Shown here: positions 52,001 to 63,950 of the stretch, in pieces | How positions within the stretch are numbered: position 1 is the stretch's first letter | How the letters are laid out: each line of letters begins with the position of its first letter | NCBI GenBank assembly: GCA_008921705.1 | Contig: VFFE01007836.1 | Span: 3,306,360-3,370,359 of the forward strand | DNA from: Burhinus oedicnemus | Taxonomy: Eukaryota > Chordata > Aves > Charadriiformes > Burhinidae | Direction: 5' to 3' | Length of the DNA stretch: 64,000 bases | The notes under the pieces: generated by a model | Seen by the model: only the letters and a program-made list of their open reading frames with translations | Database searches by the model: none | Told to the model about the DNA's origin: nothing | Position numbers and translations under genes: made by a program

Positions 52001-55000
52001 CAGAGTGCAGTGACTGTGGAAATATCACAGTCACTTGCATTACTCTCTTTCCTTTTATATATGGAAATGTGTATATCGATACTAACTATGTTAAACGACA
52101 ACTTTTAGGTTTTCCCTTTGAAGAGGCTTTGCGTTACTTAAAATCGTATTTTTGACATGAGTAAAGCTCTAGATGCTTATGCGCATTGAAAAAAGTTAAG
52201 TGAAGAAATTAAAAAGGTATTGTATTCCCCCTTTGTTCTAGATTCACTCAATCGAAGCAGCAGAGTACAATGGTGTCTGGCCTACAAGCTCATTCTCTCG
52301 ATCACTCAAACTGACCCAGGTACTAACTGGGCAACTTAGTAATCCCATCAAGTTTGAGTATAGCAATGGCCACGTTGGAAACCTTATGGCTCCTGATTCC
52401 GTCTCGGATGATGGTCTGAACATCTACAGAGGGATTCTGAACGTGCTGGAGCTCAGCATAAAGAAGATGCAGCATTCATACAGCTTACAGGAGGTGAGCT
52501 TTTTCTTTTGGCCATTGCGGTCGCTTTGTAAATAAATAAGCCTTCTCTTTAGATTCCTCTACCCCATTTTCTGAATTCATCCTTGACATAAACTTCACTA
52601 ATAAAGAACACCTATGCTTGGGAAATCGTGATTAATTTGTTCTTATGGGACAACGTTTGATGGAGCTGTAGCTAAACAGGACAACGGAATAGCAGATTTT
52701 TAATCTGGCTGTTCAAGGTATTTCAGAAAATGCATTTGCAGTATTAGACACTTAGAAAATCTGGCTTGTGATTCTAGAGAAAGTAAACTGTGAAAACTGA
52801 AGCCTACATAAAATTTGAATACTGTATTAAAACAAGCTTAAACATACAGCACAAGATGAAAGCTAAAGTAACAGTAATTTGATTTTTTTTACCAATCATA
52901 TATACTTTAATCTCTCCTGGCTCCTCTTTTAGGAGCAAAACAGTATATATGCCATGACATTACTGTAATAGCTTTGACAGTTGCAGTTGATGCTCTATTG
53001 GAATTTCCACTGTTTTTCAGGTTTTAATATCTTAGTCAAGGTAAATCATCTGATATTACTATTCACCACAGAAATTGCAATGTGTTTAGTTTTTGTGAAA
53101 CCATATTTACATTGATTAGACTACATTCGATTCAGAGATCAGCAAAAACCTTAAAATTATTATACTTTCATGTTATTTTTATTGAAAATGCAGACCAGAG
53201 TAACTTTAATTTTTTAAAAATTTATTTTTATGTAAGTAGAGTTGTTTCTGGGAAAGGAACTGTGTGATTTAATATTTTCACGCTGCTCGTTGCACGTAAA
53301 AACCCAGGTGGTGGTGTCGCATATTCTGCAGCGCTATTTTCTCCTATCTAGTTTTACATCTTCATTCTTTCTAATTCAGTTAGCAATACGTCCTACTCTC
53401 ACTGCTGAGCAATAAATGTGACTTAACCTCCTATCTTTGTTTCCAAGTTTTCTTTGCTATTCTCAGTCGGCAACTGATTAATGAGCATTGGCGCCCTTGC
53501 TTGACAATCTGAAGTCACTCTGTAAAGGAAGATAAGTGTTACTGGTCCCAAAATCTGAGCTGCAGAGAGGTTTAAAGACTAATGTGGCAAGTCTACATAG
53601 CATCCTGCAGGGTGTAAGGCAAGGGTATCTGAGCTAGCCATGAACAGCTAGAAAGTCCAGCTAGGCAGGAGGCTACTTCATCCCACTAAGCCCGTTGGGC
53701 TGGACATTCCCATTGAAAGTCTAGGTGTTTCTACCATATCCTGCAGAGGAGTCCCACACCTGTATTTGCAGAGTCCAAGTCTTTCAGAAAGCTTGGGCAA
53801 TTCTTATTTCTAGCCCTTACCAAAGCCACAGTGTCTTCAGGAATACTGCTAAGCTGAAGATGAAGTGGGTATGTCTTGCCTCCCAGCCACCACATGACCA
53901 TTTTGCTGTTTTGACATAGCCCAGAGCTGCTCTCTGGAGTGGCTACGCTATCAATAACAATAAAAAAATCATGAAAATAACCCTTCCTCCTAAAATGCAA
54001 TCAAATATTTTCCTCTCCAAAAATCCCCTCACTGACTGAGGAGATTTAAGAGCTCTTATAAATATATATGCTTGAAATATTATCAAGATCCGAGCTAAAA
54101 CTGCAAACTCAAGAAAACCCACAATCAAAACTCTGCCATCCTGAAATTCTTTTTAATTATTGCTGTTCATATTGTGACAGATTATCTGATATTGCAAGGC
54201 CTGTTCCATAGGTATTTATAAGCTCTCTATAAAAGCAGATTTTAAGGGCAGAATGTCATCTCCAACCTTAAAATATTTTGCTGTTGAGATTTTATTCTGA
54301 GTGATCAAATTATTTTGGCACTTTTTATTAATATTCCTTAAATCATATTTCATAATCGACAGCTCTAACTGGAAATTTTTACTCACCTTTTCTGAGGCTC
54401 CAGATCTTGTCTCGGTGAAACTCCTGAGAATTCTCATTCTCTCAGTGAAACTCTGATTTGACTTACTGGAAACCTGTACTTGTAAAAAAAGAGATTAAAG
54501 TAACAATTATCCCCATTTTGCTTCTGGAGAATACCATAAATAAAAAAGCATTTATTTCTATCGGTAGTTTTGAAAATGCAGAATTAAACAGGAAAGCCCA
54601 TCTGGGGAATTGATGAAGCTTTGCATAGGGGTGAACTTCTCTGATCACATTCTCTTTTGCCAGGCTGGCATCGGAGGTATTTGCAACACAACGTATGCAA
54701 TCCAGGAGAACAAGAGAGCAAGCTTAGTCTATGTGACCAAATCCAAGGACCTGAACAGTTGTGAGGAGAAAGTTCAAATGGTCACAGGTTCAGCATACAC
54801 TCATCCATGCCAGACCTGCCAGCAGGTAAATTAGAGTGGTATTATACGCAATTTATATTCATGTACAGGGAGCCATTTGGCATCCATGTTATCTCTTGCT
54901 TTGTTAAAGTTAAAATGAGAGAAGAGTTAGATCTTCTGTGTCTAGTTATCAACATTTTATTTCTGTATGAAAATCAGATCCGCAGAGCAGCAGAGGTCTG

Positions 55001-58000
55001 TGCTGCAGACTGTCAGGTACTGCAGACACACTTCAACTCACTTAAACTAGCTGGCTTGGAAACCGTTAATTATCAGCATGAGTTAATTTACCTACTCTGT
55101 TGTGTAAAAAAGATAGTCACGTTGTCCAGTTTCTGCTATTCAAGGTAGGTACTGCTGCATCTTATTATAATCCTGTCTTTGAAATAAGAAATTGTGTGCC
55201 TTATACTGCTGTTCTCCTCAGAAAATGTGTCTCTTTCTCAAGGGAATAACCAATTACTTGTACTTGGGAACGGAAAAACTAGCTAACACTTCTTAGCAGT
55301 AAACGTAACGGAGCCAGGCAGCATGCCTGACCTCTCCCATGGAAGTGTGCGCGCAGAATTCACATAAACCGCTCATATGGCCAATGAACAAAACAGCCCT
55401 GGAAAATAAGTGGGCTGAAGTGGGTGATGTAACAGCTTCTAGTCACAGAATTTAGAAGTTCAATGACTTTCTATTTTCTTTGTTTCTTTGGTTTTTTTAT
55501 ATCACAAAGAGAAACAAGAATTCCCGGGCAACTGCTACTTACAATTACAAAATTAAATATACACGTAATGAAGCTGTAATTACACAAGCTGATGTTGAGG
55601 AAATCCACCAGTTTGCACCCTTCAATGAGATAACAGGAGGAAATGCTATAGTAGAAGCAAGGTACTGTACATATGCCTTTAATTCAGCAACTAACTCAGC
55701 ATCTCAGTAATCTGGTCAAACTCCATAACTGAAATAAATCCTTTACTTCCACAGCCTATTGTTTGCCAGTATTTAATTACATAAAATCCCAAACAGTTCA
55801 TAAAAACAACCTTCACCATTAGTTGTAAATCTGAAACACGCACATCACTATCCAAATTTTGTTAGCTAAACTTGGCAGGGTTTGACTATTTTATTTCTCA
55901 GGGATATTTGATTTATGTCAGAAAAGCCAAAACAAATGTAATTCCATCTGAAAAATTGTGAACTAATATATTTGCAGTAAAATACTTTGAAAGACAGTTA
56001 CTCACTGAAAGAGAGTTCCCTGGAAAATAATAATGCAGTAAGAGACCCCAGAGACTAGTTCACAAGACCTAGATAGGACTTTGGATTCCGATACGCTTCC
56101 TAAGTACAGTGGGCTGCTTGCAAATCCCCCATCAAAACAGTTTCTTCAGAGGAAATTGGGTTTCATTGCAAAAAGATTGGGCACAAAACATGTAAAATGT
56201 ATTTGCTTTTCCACAGAAAATTTTGCATATTTCTTAAACAAGTCTGGGGCAAAATGAGAATATGGTTGTCTAAGAAATTAACCCCCTGCTTGTTTTTAGC
56301 TCAAGCCCCCAAACTTTCAGTGTTCAAGTGTTTTTTCATCTGCTCCAAGACCATCTATTGAAAAAATTTTTAGTTACCTGCTTTAGTGATGGACTCTGTA
56401 GACTGGGATGCCCTGCTGAAGGGGGAGGCTTTTTGCATGAAGGTCGCTGTACAGAAGATACCTCAGTCCCACTCCAGCTGCTGTATTCTTGCACTGCTCC
56501 ATTAGCCCCTACAAGAGTCTGTTGGTATAATATAGAGTTTTGGAAACTGCAACATCAGAAAGTTCATGTCAATAAATCGCTGACTATGTTAATATGATGA
56601 ACATGTTCAGTTTGGCTAACCAAAAAAAAAAAAAAAAAAAGAACAGTGAAGGTGAAAGTGGCTTTACTATTTCATGCAATCAAGGTGGAGATAGATACAA
56701 CTGTAGTGCTTTTCTCAAATTATAGGTTGTTGTGAGTGAGCATTAGTGTCGGGCCCATGGACCTTTGCTGATTTAAACTGTCCTGCAAGCCTCCATAGAC
56801 TGTGTCCCTTACTGTTCTCCCTCGGGTACTGAGCCCCCAGAAAGGGTAGTGCCTTTACTTTTCCACATTTTCTCCAGATCTTTTGCATTGCCCAGCAGAC
56901 GGGGCCAAATAAAAGATAACTGGGAAGATGCAGATGGGTCACACAAGTCTTCAGAAATTATTTCTACAATGCACTTTGTGTTAAAAAAAAATAATAAAAA
57001 AGAAAGAAAGAAAAATCTAACATCAAGGACTTAAAATACTTAGAGCTGAGTTTTCCAACCTGTTCAGCATAAGCCTCTTGTAGCACCTTTCAAAGCCAAG
57101 AGAGGTTTTACTATTGGTTCACCATTTTAATCCTATCTTTAGTATTCATTTGCTTTTCTCTGGCGTGTAATATTTTCCAATCTATTCTAGGCAGATATAT
57201 CTCTTCCCAAAACAATGATGATGAAGACATAATAGATTCATCATGTTCTGGAAAAAGGAAGTTAAATCTGTCCAAGTGTACCTGATGTTATACTTTTTGA
57301 CCCAAATGCCCTTTCAATAATATTGTATAAAATTTCAAGAGAGAAAAAAATCTCTGCTGATTCTGTAGCGATTTCTATTCAAATTCCAGTCGCTTGTCTG
57401 CAAAGCAGTTATATGCTATTTTCTGCAGCAGTTCTCTGCAATCCATATGGAAGGAGTGGATAGAAATGATACAGAAGATCATCACAGAGATTCCAAAATA
57501 AACACGCCAATTTTTTACAGAGATTTTGAGATACTGTGTAGTACAACAATATTGCTTTTGGACTGTTTTCAGTTGTTCAGTGCAAATGCCTAACTTTATT
57601 ATAGTGTCCTAAATGACCTATTTTAAACATTGGTGGGACAGGACGCATCCCTTTAGCTGAAAATGTAGCAAAGACAGAAAATGTTTACAAAGACAGTCTC
57701 TCATTGGAATTATTCTTAATAACAAAGGTTTGGTGCCCCTCGAAAGTTTCCAAAAACTTGAGTACTTTTCCGAAGACTGATCCTGAATTTATCTGGCCCT
57801 TTTCGTTTGGGAAATCTAGTTTGAAACTTCATGAGAATTTTTTATCTTCTGCAGTCCCCAGGACATTCAGCTTGCCTTCTCAGAGTACGGTTCTGGGCAT
57901 CATGTCCAAATGTATCTATTTGTAAATACCCTTGTCCCTCGATAACACAACCCTTTGAAAACAACTGTAGTCGCATTGCAATGCAAGGAGGCAGAAACAC

Positions 58001-61000
58001 TGTTCTCTTTTTAGTTTGTAACCTGCATCTTGTGATGCTTCTCTCTGGGTTCCTCCATTCCAGGCAGAAACTTGCTTTGACTGACGTGCAAAAGCACATA
58101 GCAGAGGTTCCACCAAAAGAATTCCAGAATCGTGGGTCACTTCAGTACCAGTTTGGCAGTGAATTGCTTCAGCTTCCTGTCCACTTATTCAGAATAAAAA
58201 ATGTGGAAAGCCAGGTAAAGTTCAGCTACTGGATAGACTCTTTGTTGGAGGTTGGAATCAGTGCATGTGGGGAACAATGAGTGTGAGCTTCGTGCATTTT
58301 AATCTTCCTGCAGATAGAGGAAAGTCTGCAAGACCTAGTAGAGACCACGTCTGAACAGCTTCCCAGTGATGCACCAGCAAAAGCCCTCAAGCTTATGCAC
58401 CTCTTCCGTGCAGCAAATGAGGAGAATTACGAGTCAGTGTGGAAGCAGTTCTCCAGTCGGCCAGCGTACAGGTACAAGCAATACAAGTGGTGATTCTTCT
58501 GCTGATAAACTCTGTTGGAGACCACCTGGGATGACTATGTTCAAATGCAGATCTGGAAAATGGTCCTTGCCATTCCCATTACAGGCGCTACATTTTGGAT
58601 ATAATTCCTGCAGTTGCCAGTCACCGTGCACTCAGGTTCTTGAGGCATAAAATGGAAAGGCAAGAGCTCACCAACTGGGAAGCAGCTCAGACTGTGCTTG
58701 TGGCTCTGCACTCAAGCACACCAACTCAGGACGTGATGGAGGAAGCAACGGTAGGATTCCCTAAACACTCTCAAATAGCTCTTTACTGATTTTAGCGTCT
58801 GTCATATTTATTCCTTTGACAAGATTGCAAAGGTTTTGAAAACGTAAAGGTTTTATACCCTCTAGGGAAGTTGAAAGGAGTTTATTTTCTGACCGTCTTA
58901 AGGGGAGGAGAATGCAAATCAAAAGGCCAAAAATGAAGCCAGAATGAAACAGGAAAGAAAGTGTAAAATACCCCTCAGTGACAGAGGTTATTGCTGCAAA
59001 CAGTGGTTTCTAGTCTTCCTTTGTCCAAATGTACTTTATAGTTACATCAAATTAAACCTCTAACTGAGTGTCTACAAAGACTAGGGAGTAACAAATACCT
59101 ATTTCTTATATATGTGTATTTGTCCAGACTGACCTAGCAGGATGGATATATGTCGGAGCACATCTATCGAAATTAAGGGAATTATGCCAATGTGGAGCCC
59201 ACATAGGAGAAAGTCTAATGATTTTTACAGTTTCTTCCTTTTCTGCAGGGTCTAATTCTACCCTCAGGTGCAGGAACTTATCTCTGCCTAACCTAGGTAG
59301 AGACCACGGATCTCAGAGTAGAGTTTTGCCCTCTGTAAAAGCTGTGACAGCCCAGCTCTTTCTGTGCGGTAGTGCTCTGCTTCCTACTCAAGGCAGCAGT
59401 GGGCTGGTGCCTCCTGTCAGCTCCTACATTTATACAAAATATTCCTGTCTGTCCAAAGTACTGAGGTCCATTCACAATGAATCTCGAATTTTTTGTACCT
59501 GTAGCTGAGGCGATTATAAAACAATGATGTATGTTTCTTGAATAATGTGTGTTTTTCCGTTCCATAGCTGGGTGATTTCCTCCCTTTGGATTACAGCCTA
59601 TGCCAAATTTAAATCTGAAACACTATAAAAGCAACAGATCTGCCTTCCAGATGTTACTTGGAATTACTTTACGATTGCATTGTCAAATACAGTAATATCC
59701 ACTGATTAACAATAAATCCATCGATACAAAAATATCAAAAGCCTAGTTTTGCCTTGCATTTGGCAGAAACATATTTTGTAATATTGCTGCTTATTATTAA
59801 TGGTGGTAACGAACAACTGCTTTCTTCCCAGCTCATCGTGAAAAAACATTGCCCACGCTCCACTACTATACTTGGAAAGGTTTGCCATCTCAGCTACGCG
59901 TCACTCTGCCACAAACAGTGCTCTTCATCAGACTCCTGCTCTGAATGTCTCCAGGTAACCACATTGTTATTTATCGTTTAAAAGAAAAATTAAGCCTTGA
60001 GTTCTTTCTTCATTATTCAGAAACCTGTATTTCACTTCACTACAGTGTTTCCTTTGGGAAAGGAACCCCAGTTGGTTAAATACAGCATTTTATCTCTGGA
60101 TTAACACACGAAAGAGAGTGAGAGGAAGAAGCATATAATTCATAGCACTTTCTATCTGAGTATCTCTGAGTGCTTTATTGCCAATTATTAATGAAGTCCC
60201 ATGACACTGCTCTGAACTACTTTAAATATAGTACTTACATGCACTTATAAATAAACTAAGTGACACAAAAGCCCAGTTTTTTGCCCAAAGTCATGTAGCC
60301 CAGCCATTTCTCAGCCAGAAGCAGAGCCCAGTCATCCACATAGACTATAAGTTTTTAATAATGTTCTGCACTGCTTTTAATCAGCAGGCCTGAAAACAAT
60401 TTAAATAGGCAGTAAATAACATTTCCCCCTTCTAGAGATGCACGTTGTGGTTTACAGAGGTCAGCCACTCAGCCAGTGGTAGAGGGAAAGAGAAATAGAT
60501 GCTTTTAGTCTTCGACACTGATTAGTCCACCGTCCCCAATAAGAGCAGAGTGTCCCCAGCACAGTGTGTGCCTGCCATGACTTTTTTTCCTGTAGTACAC
60601 AGGCATGGCCAACATTCCTACATGGATCTCCTGTGTTACGATTGCCACCAATGCTCTTGAGCTAATTAAATCTGAGAAGCCCAGTGCCAGGGAATGGAAA
60701 TTCTTTCCCAAAGCAAACGATAGTATAGACTTACTCAATGCATTTCAAATGTCCATTTGTTCAATTAGCAGTATCAAATGGACTGTTTCTGCACCATCCA
60801 TGGCTCTCAAATGTGATACTTTAAACCATGGGAACTGTATTGAAATTATTCTATAACTTCTCAGAATTTCTATTAGGATGTCCTTCTTTTCTCATATTCA
60901 GCCTTCAGACAACCATTTCTAATCTTGCCATGTAAATGTAAGTGTGGTCCAGTTGCTTACAAAGAAGTCTGTAAAATGACCTGGTGATCCCATTGGCAGC

Positions 61001-63950
61001 TATTAATCCACACTAAAAAGTAGCTGTTGGAGCTGAAGTTAAGAGCACCACCACTAGCCATATCTTCAGGAATCCTATTAAGGTTCTGAAGACTTTAACT
61101 GTATCTGCATTTTTGCACCTGTCTTCAACCATTAGACAGAGATATTCAAGCAGCATTATTGCAGGTCTCCCAACTCACCCTGAAAGGCAGTGGGAACTAG
61201 GTCCCAGCCATTACTTTTTCTTTTAAAAGTCTTACTTGATAACTTTAAGGCATAGTGATGAAGCAGCTGTTCATTGCAGCTTTCTTGTCTATGCTTGTTC
61301 TATGAATAAAATGTCCTATTCATGAGGAGAAAAAGAATTTGAAAATATTTAAAATAAGTGAATTGAACAAACTGAAATTATCAAAGTCAAACCTCAGAAT
61401 AGGCTGGGGGATGGGATATAGATAAGAGCTGGAATTGAACTCAACAGAAGATTTGTTTTCTTTTTTCAGTTACTTCATGGCTTCGCAGGAGAGGCATTGA
61501 GCAAGTCTAACACAGAAGAAATTTCCCTGGCTTTGAAAGCCCTTGGGAATGTAGGACATCCAGCCAGTATCAAGCACATCAAGAAATTTTTGCCAGGATA
61601 TGCAACCGGTGCCTCAGACCTGCCACTCAAGGTCCATGCGACTGCTGTGATGGCCCTCAAAAACATAGGCGTGAAAGACCCAAAAATGGTAAGGGAAGAA
61701 AGCTGCCTCCTTTGCACTTAGGATAACCCAACACAAGGCTTCTAATCGATGATGGGTCATGAGGGGGAAGCAGACCCTTTTTTCAAATATAGCTGTCATA
61801 CCTGGTTTTTTTTAAGTACCTAACCATTCCTTAGTTGGCATGTCTTACTCCATTTGACATTAACCTGTAGTATTTCAGACTGCAACAAAAATCCCATTAA
61901 AAGGATACATTCATTACCCTGTTGTTGAAGACTAATCAGTATTTCCATTGCAAACATTTGTTTTCCAAGGACATTAGACAGAAAACTAAATTATTGACCA
62001 AAATGTGTTTAGTGCTACTTCAACTTTGGTATGTGAGAGAACCACAAAACAAGGTTTTCAGAGAATTGACATTTAATACTGAGTGTCGCATCTAATTGTA
62101 ATTCAAGACCAGATCTTATTGTAAATAGATACTAGAGGTTTGCATCCTAATTACAAATTTACAGACATTGTGTGGGTTTAAGTCATAAACAGAACATTTA
62201 CTAAATGTGACTTTTGTCCCTGAACGAGATAATGATTAGATATCACATACAATGGTTACACAGGCATGCTCTCATCCACCACAGACATCACTTTACAATC
62301 ATTTTCACCTTAAAGCAATGTGCTTCTAAAAGGAAACCTTGCATTTTTAAGATTTTTTTTCCTGATACTGAAATTTTTTGTTTTATATAAGACTATTCTT
62401 AATCTAAAAAGTAAAAAAACAGCTTTCATTAACTATTCTCCTACTAATCTGTACCGTTTTTTCCATTATACTTATTTTTTGCATATGACTTCCAGTTTGA
62501 GTGCACATATTGATCCACAGACAATAGTGTGACAGGGTATGCTTTTAAGCAAAAGAATAAAGAAACAATTTACTAGAGTGCAGGAGCTAGATGGGGAAAA
62601 GCAGCGGGGGGAGGAGAGAATAGCAAGGGTAAGAGTTGGGATATTTACTGGGGAAGAAAAAAGCCAATCTGGTGTTTGACAACAATGCTGTGTCTCTGAT
62701 TGCCCTTTGGCCCAGCTTTTCACCTGTGACCCAGACCACCATTTAGTTCCATTTTCTATGCATTTTCTTTGGAGAAAAGTGATCTGGAGCAAGTTAATGA
62801 CTGTGGCCAGGTTTTTCACTGTTCAAAAACCAGTTTAATGCCTGATTTGCAGCTAGCTACATACCCATATTTGCATTAAACAAACTCAATACATGATCTG
62901 TCTTTTTTATTGTTTAATTTGAAAAGGTAGTTACATTTAGAAAGATGCTACTGCATCCTTGTCACCACTCTTACCTTGGTATTTGATAATCAACATATGC
63001 AAATTAGTAAAACCAATCAGGGCATTTCCAAAGTTTATTGAAGTTTTCTGGATCAGACTTTTCATCAGAGAGCGTGGACGCGTGCTGTCCTAGGCAGGAC
63101 AGGACTGCACAGAGGGGCTGCCAGAACGGTGTTACACCATCCACATCCATTTTGCCGTTGGGATCACAGGCTTCGGTGCAGCTCATGGGAACTGGAAAGA
63201 TTCCAGTACAAAATTCATCTTGAATATTGCTGGGGTCAAACCCATTGGTCATAAGTAGCATTGTGGAAATTACATTTGTTGCATAAACTTCCAGTTTTAA
63301 ACTGCCTACATGACATAGAGATTTCTGATAGTAAACTGGTTTTTGTTCTAGCAGAAAGGGCTTAAGAAGATCAAATAATTAGAAATAAGACACACCTTTA
63401 TGGGTAGGGGTAAGTGATCACTAAAACCACTTCTCAGGTATGTGATGGATCCATGAAATCTCATGCTACAGATATATTCTGCTATAGCTCAACAAGGGAT
63501 AACAGACTTGATATAGAAGACATCCAGTGAAGTTCCTTGGCTTTGACTGTGTAGAAAGTCAGACCGTTACCATAATGCCCCTTCCAGCCCTTACACTATG
63601 AAACCAGGAACACTGTTGCCACAATACAATTTTTTACTGCACCAGTGATGAAGAGGTCATTCATTGGTGATGAATGGTTATTAGCAAAATGTTCAAACAT
63701 ACTGTAAATTTGAATGTATCTATTATTTTCAGGTCCAGGCTATAACCCTTGAGATTTTCCTGAATCACAAAATCCATCCTCGGCTCCGAATGCTAGCAGC
63801 AGTGGTTTTGCTTGAAACCAAGCCAAGTCTTCCGATACTGATGACATTAGCTGATGCTGTGCTGAAGGAACCTAGCATGCAAGTGGCAAGTTTCATCTAC
63901 TCTCACCTGAGGGCCCTGGGTAGAAGCACAGCTCCAGATCTTCAAGTGAT
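49029..63950 (+). CDS. VTG1: Vitellogenin, 5' part: twelve exons, first ~605 residues
   Basis: This is a yolk lipoprotein precursor made in liver under oestrogen, secreted and taken up by oocytes. Twelve GT..AG exons join without a frame break (40, 21, 152, 252, 162, 152, 151, 158, 166, 123, 219, 218 nt). Residues 1-14 (MRGLILALVLTLVE) are a signal peptide. The N-terminal beta-barrel runs to about residue 300, with marks YNGVWP, GHVGN, RGILN and AGIGGIC. Cysteine pairs 162/188 and 204/207 have the spacing of the lipovitellin disulfides, and N163 is a glycosylation sequon. The helical domain follows (PAKALKLMHLFRAANEENYE, LALKALGNVGHPASIKHIKK, ASFIYSH). The lipovitellin C part, phosvitin and von Willebrand D regions lie beyond the edge. 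Family is certain. VTG1 is preferred because ADGRL4 is the neighbour and identity to VTG2 is only moderate; VTG3 is not formally excluded. Confidence 0.93.
49069..49380 (+). other. Vitellogenin intron 1
   Basis: 312 bp, GTAAGT to a long pyrimidine tract and TTTCAG. Nothing else is seen in it. Confidence 0.9.
49381..49401 (+). CDS. VTG1: Vitellogenin exon 2 (21-nt microexon)
   Basis: The acceptor is CTCTTTCAG and the donor is C|GTAAGT. It completes a Glu codon and encodes SQHLNY, the start of the mature protein. A 21-nt second exon is also what I recall for chicken VTG2. Confidence 0.92.
49626..49777 (+). CDS. VTG1: Vitellogenin exon 3: start of N-terminal beta-barrel
   Basis: The acceptor is TTTTTTTGCAG and the donor is AGG|GTAAGA. 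It encodes QPDFSENKVYTFNYES...KGLARAGIRIKSKVEISG...CLIR. The YNYE/SGLPEKG pattern matches the conserved opening strand of the family. The length of 152 nt ends in phase 0. Confidence 0.95.
49778..52241 (+). other. Vitellogenin intron 3
   Basis: 2464 bp without a recognised repeat. A GC-richer patch at about 51050-51300 has open frames on both strands (73 and 108 codons) but no family resemblance. Confidence 0.85.
52242..52493 (+). CDS. VTG1: Vitellogenin exon 4: beta-barrel core
   Basis: The acceptor is CTTTGTTCTAG and the donor is GAG|GTGAGC. 84 codons include EYNGVWP, FSRSLKLTQ, IKFEYSNGHVGNLMAP, NIYRGILN and SLQE, the most diagnostic vitellogenin signature in the window. This part of the barrel contributes to receptor binding in the family. 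Confidence 0.96.
52494..54663 (+). other. Vitellogenin intron 4
   Basis: 2170 bp, AT-rich, no exon or mobile element recognised. Confidence 0.85.
54664..54825 (+). CDS. VTG1: Vitellogenin exon 5: disulfide-bearing barrel strands
   Basis: The acceptor is TCTCTTTTGCCAG and the donor is CAG|GTAAAT. It encodes AGIGGICNTTYAIQE...TKSKDLNSCEEKVQ...AYTHPCQTCQQ (residues 156-209). Cys162/Cys188 and Cys204/Cys207 have the spacing of the two lipovitellin disulfides. Asn163 in NTT is an N-glycosylation sequon. Confidence 0.95.
54826..55509 (+). other. Vitellogenin intron 5
   Basis: 684 bp. It ends in a T-rich tract and an unusual but usable acceptor, ATATCACAAAG. Confidence 0.85.
55510..55661 (+). CDS. 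VTG1: Vitellogenin exon 6: beta-barrel
   Basis: It encodes RNKNSRATATYNYKIKY...ITQADVEEIHQFAPFNEITG...IVEA plus AG of a split Arg codon. The xxHQFxPFNE motif is conserved in the family. The donor is AG|GTACTG. 152 nt, phase 2. Confidence 0.93.
55662..58063 (+). other. Vitellogenin intron 6
   Basis: 2402 bp with an A19 run at 56622-56640. No other feature recognised. Confidence 0.85.
58064..58214 (+). CDS. VTG1: Vitellogenin exon 7: end of beta-barrel
   Basis: The acceptor is CTCCATTCCAG and the donor is CAG|GTAAAG. It completes the Arg and encodes QKLALTDVQ...FQNRGSLQYQFGSELLQLPV..FRIKNVESQ, matching the GSLxYxF and LPxxLxxxKN patterns of other vitellogenins. Confidence 0.95.
58314..58471 (+). 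CDS. VTG1: Vitellogenin exon 8: start of alpha-helical domain
   Basis: It is flanked by 99-bp and 113-bp introns, the shortest in the gene. It encodes IEESLQDLVETTSEQLPSDA, PAKALKLMHLFRAANEENYE and SVWKQFSSRPAY, the opening helices of the helical lipid-pocket domain. Confidence 0.95.
58585..58750 (+). CDS. VTG1: Vitellogenin exon 9: helical domain
   Basis: The acceptor is CCCATTACAG and the donor is ACG|GTAGGA. It encodes RRYILDIIPAVASHRALRFL, NWEAAQTVLVALHS and VMEEAT. The helix-pair pattern follows the vitellogenin/LPD_N repeat. It ends in phase 0 at residue 418. Confidence 0.95.
58751..59831 (+). other. Vitellogenin intron 9
   Basis: 1081 bp, no other feature recognised. The frame at 59218-59508 has no supporting similarity. 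Confidence 0.85.
59832..59954 (+). CDS. VTG1: Vitellogenin exon 10: cysteine-rich helical segment
   Basis: The acceptor is TTTCTTCCCAG and the donor is CAG|GTAACC. 41 codons (residues 419-459) contain six cysteines (425, 436, 444, 448, 454, 457) around HLSYASLCHKQC and SDSCSEC. The pair 448/454 has the six-residue spacing of a disulfide known in lipovitellin. By my recall the chicken VTG2 counterpart is six codons longer with three cysteines, so the other cysteines are extra. Confidence 0.9.
59955..61469 (+). other. Vitellogenin intron 10
   Basis: 1515 bp, no other feature recognised. Open frames near 60505-60856 on both strands are chance. Confidence 0.85.
61470..61688 (+). CDS. VTG1: Vitellogenin exon 11: helical domain
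   Basis: The acceptor is TTCTTTTTTCAG and the donor is ATG|GTAAGG. It encodes LLHGFAGEALSKSN, LALKALGNVGHPASIKHIKK, FLPGYATGASDLPLK and AVMALKNIGVKDPKM, the LALKxxGNxGxPxSxKxIxKFLP helix pair typical of vitellogenins. 73 codons, phase 0 at both ends. Confidence 0.96.
61689..63732 (+). other. Vitellogenin intron 11
   Basis: 2044 bp. It carries a probable old CR1 scrap near 63556-63604. The minus frame at 63004-63261 is not a recognisable gene. Confidence 0.85.
63556..63604 (+). mobile_element. Ancient CR1-like remnant in vitellogenin intron 11
   Basis: AAAGTCAGACCGTTACCATA followed by ATGCCCCTTCCAGCCCTTAC and ACTATGAAA resembles the 3' end of old CR1 families (GGTCCCTTCCAGCCCT...CTATGA), in the + orientation. 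It is short and diverged. Confidence 0.45.
63733..63950 (+). CDS. VTG1: Vitellogenin exon 12: helical domain (last exon seen)
   Basis: The acceptor is TATTATTTTCAG and the donor is GTGAT|GTAAGG. It encodes VQAITLEIFLNHKIHPRLRM, AAVVLLETKPSLPILMTLAD, AVLKEPSMQVASFIYSHLRA and LGRSTAPDLQV plus AT of a split Met codon. The gene continues past the right edge. Confidence 0.95.

Noticed and set aside
49029..63950. Assignment of the vitellogenin to VTG2
   Set aside because: The signal peptide is almost the same, but exons 3-12 differ at roughly half of the residues from the VTG2 sequence I recall, and the neighbour is ADGRL4.
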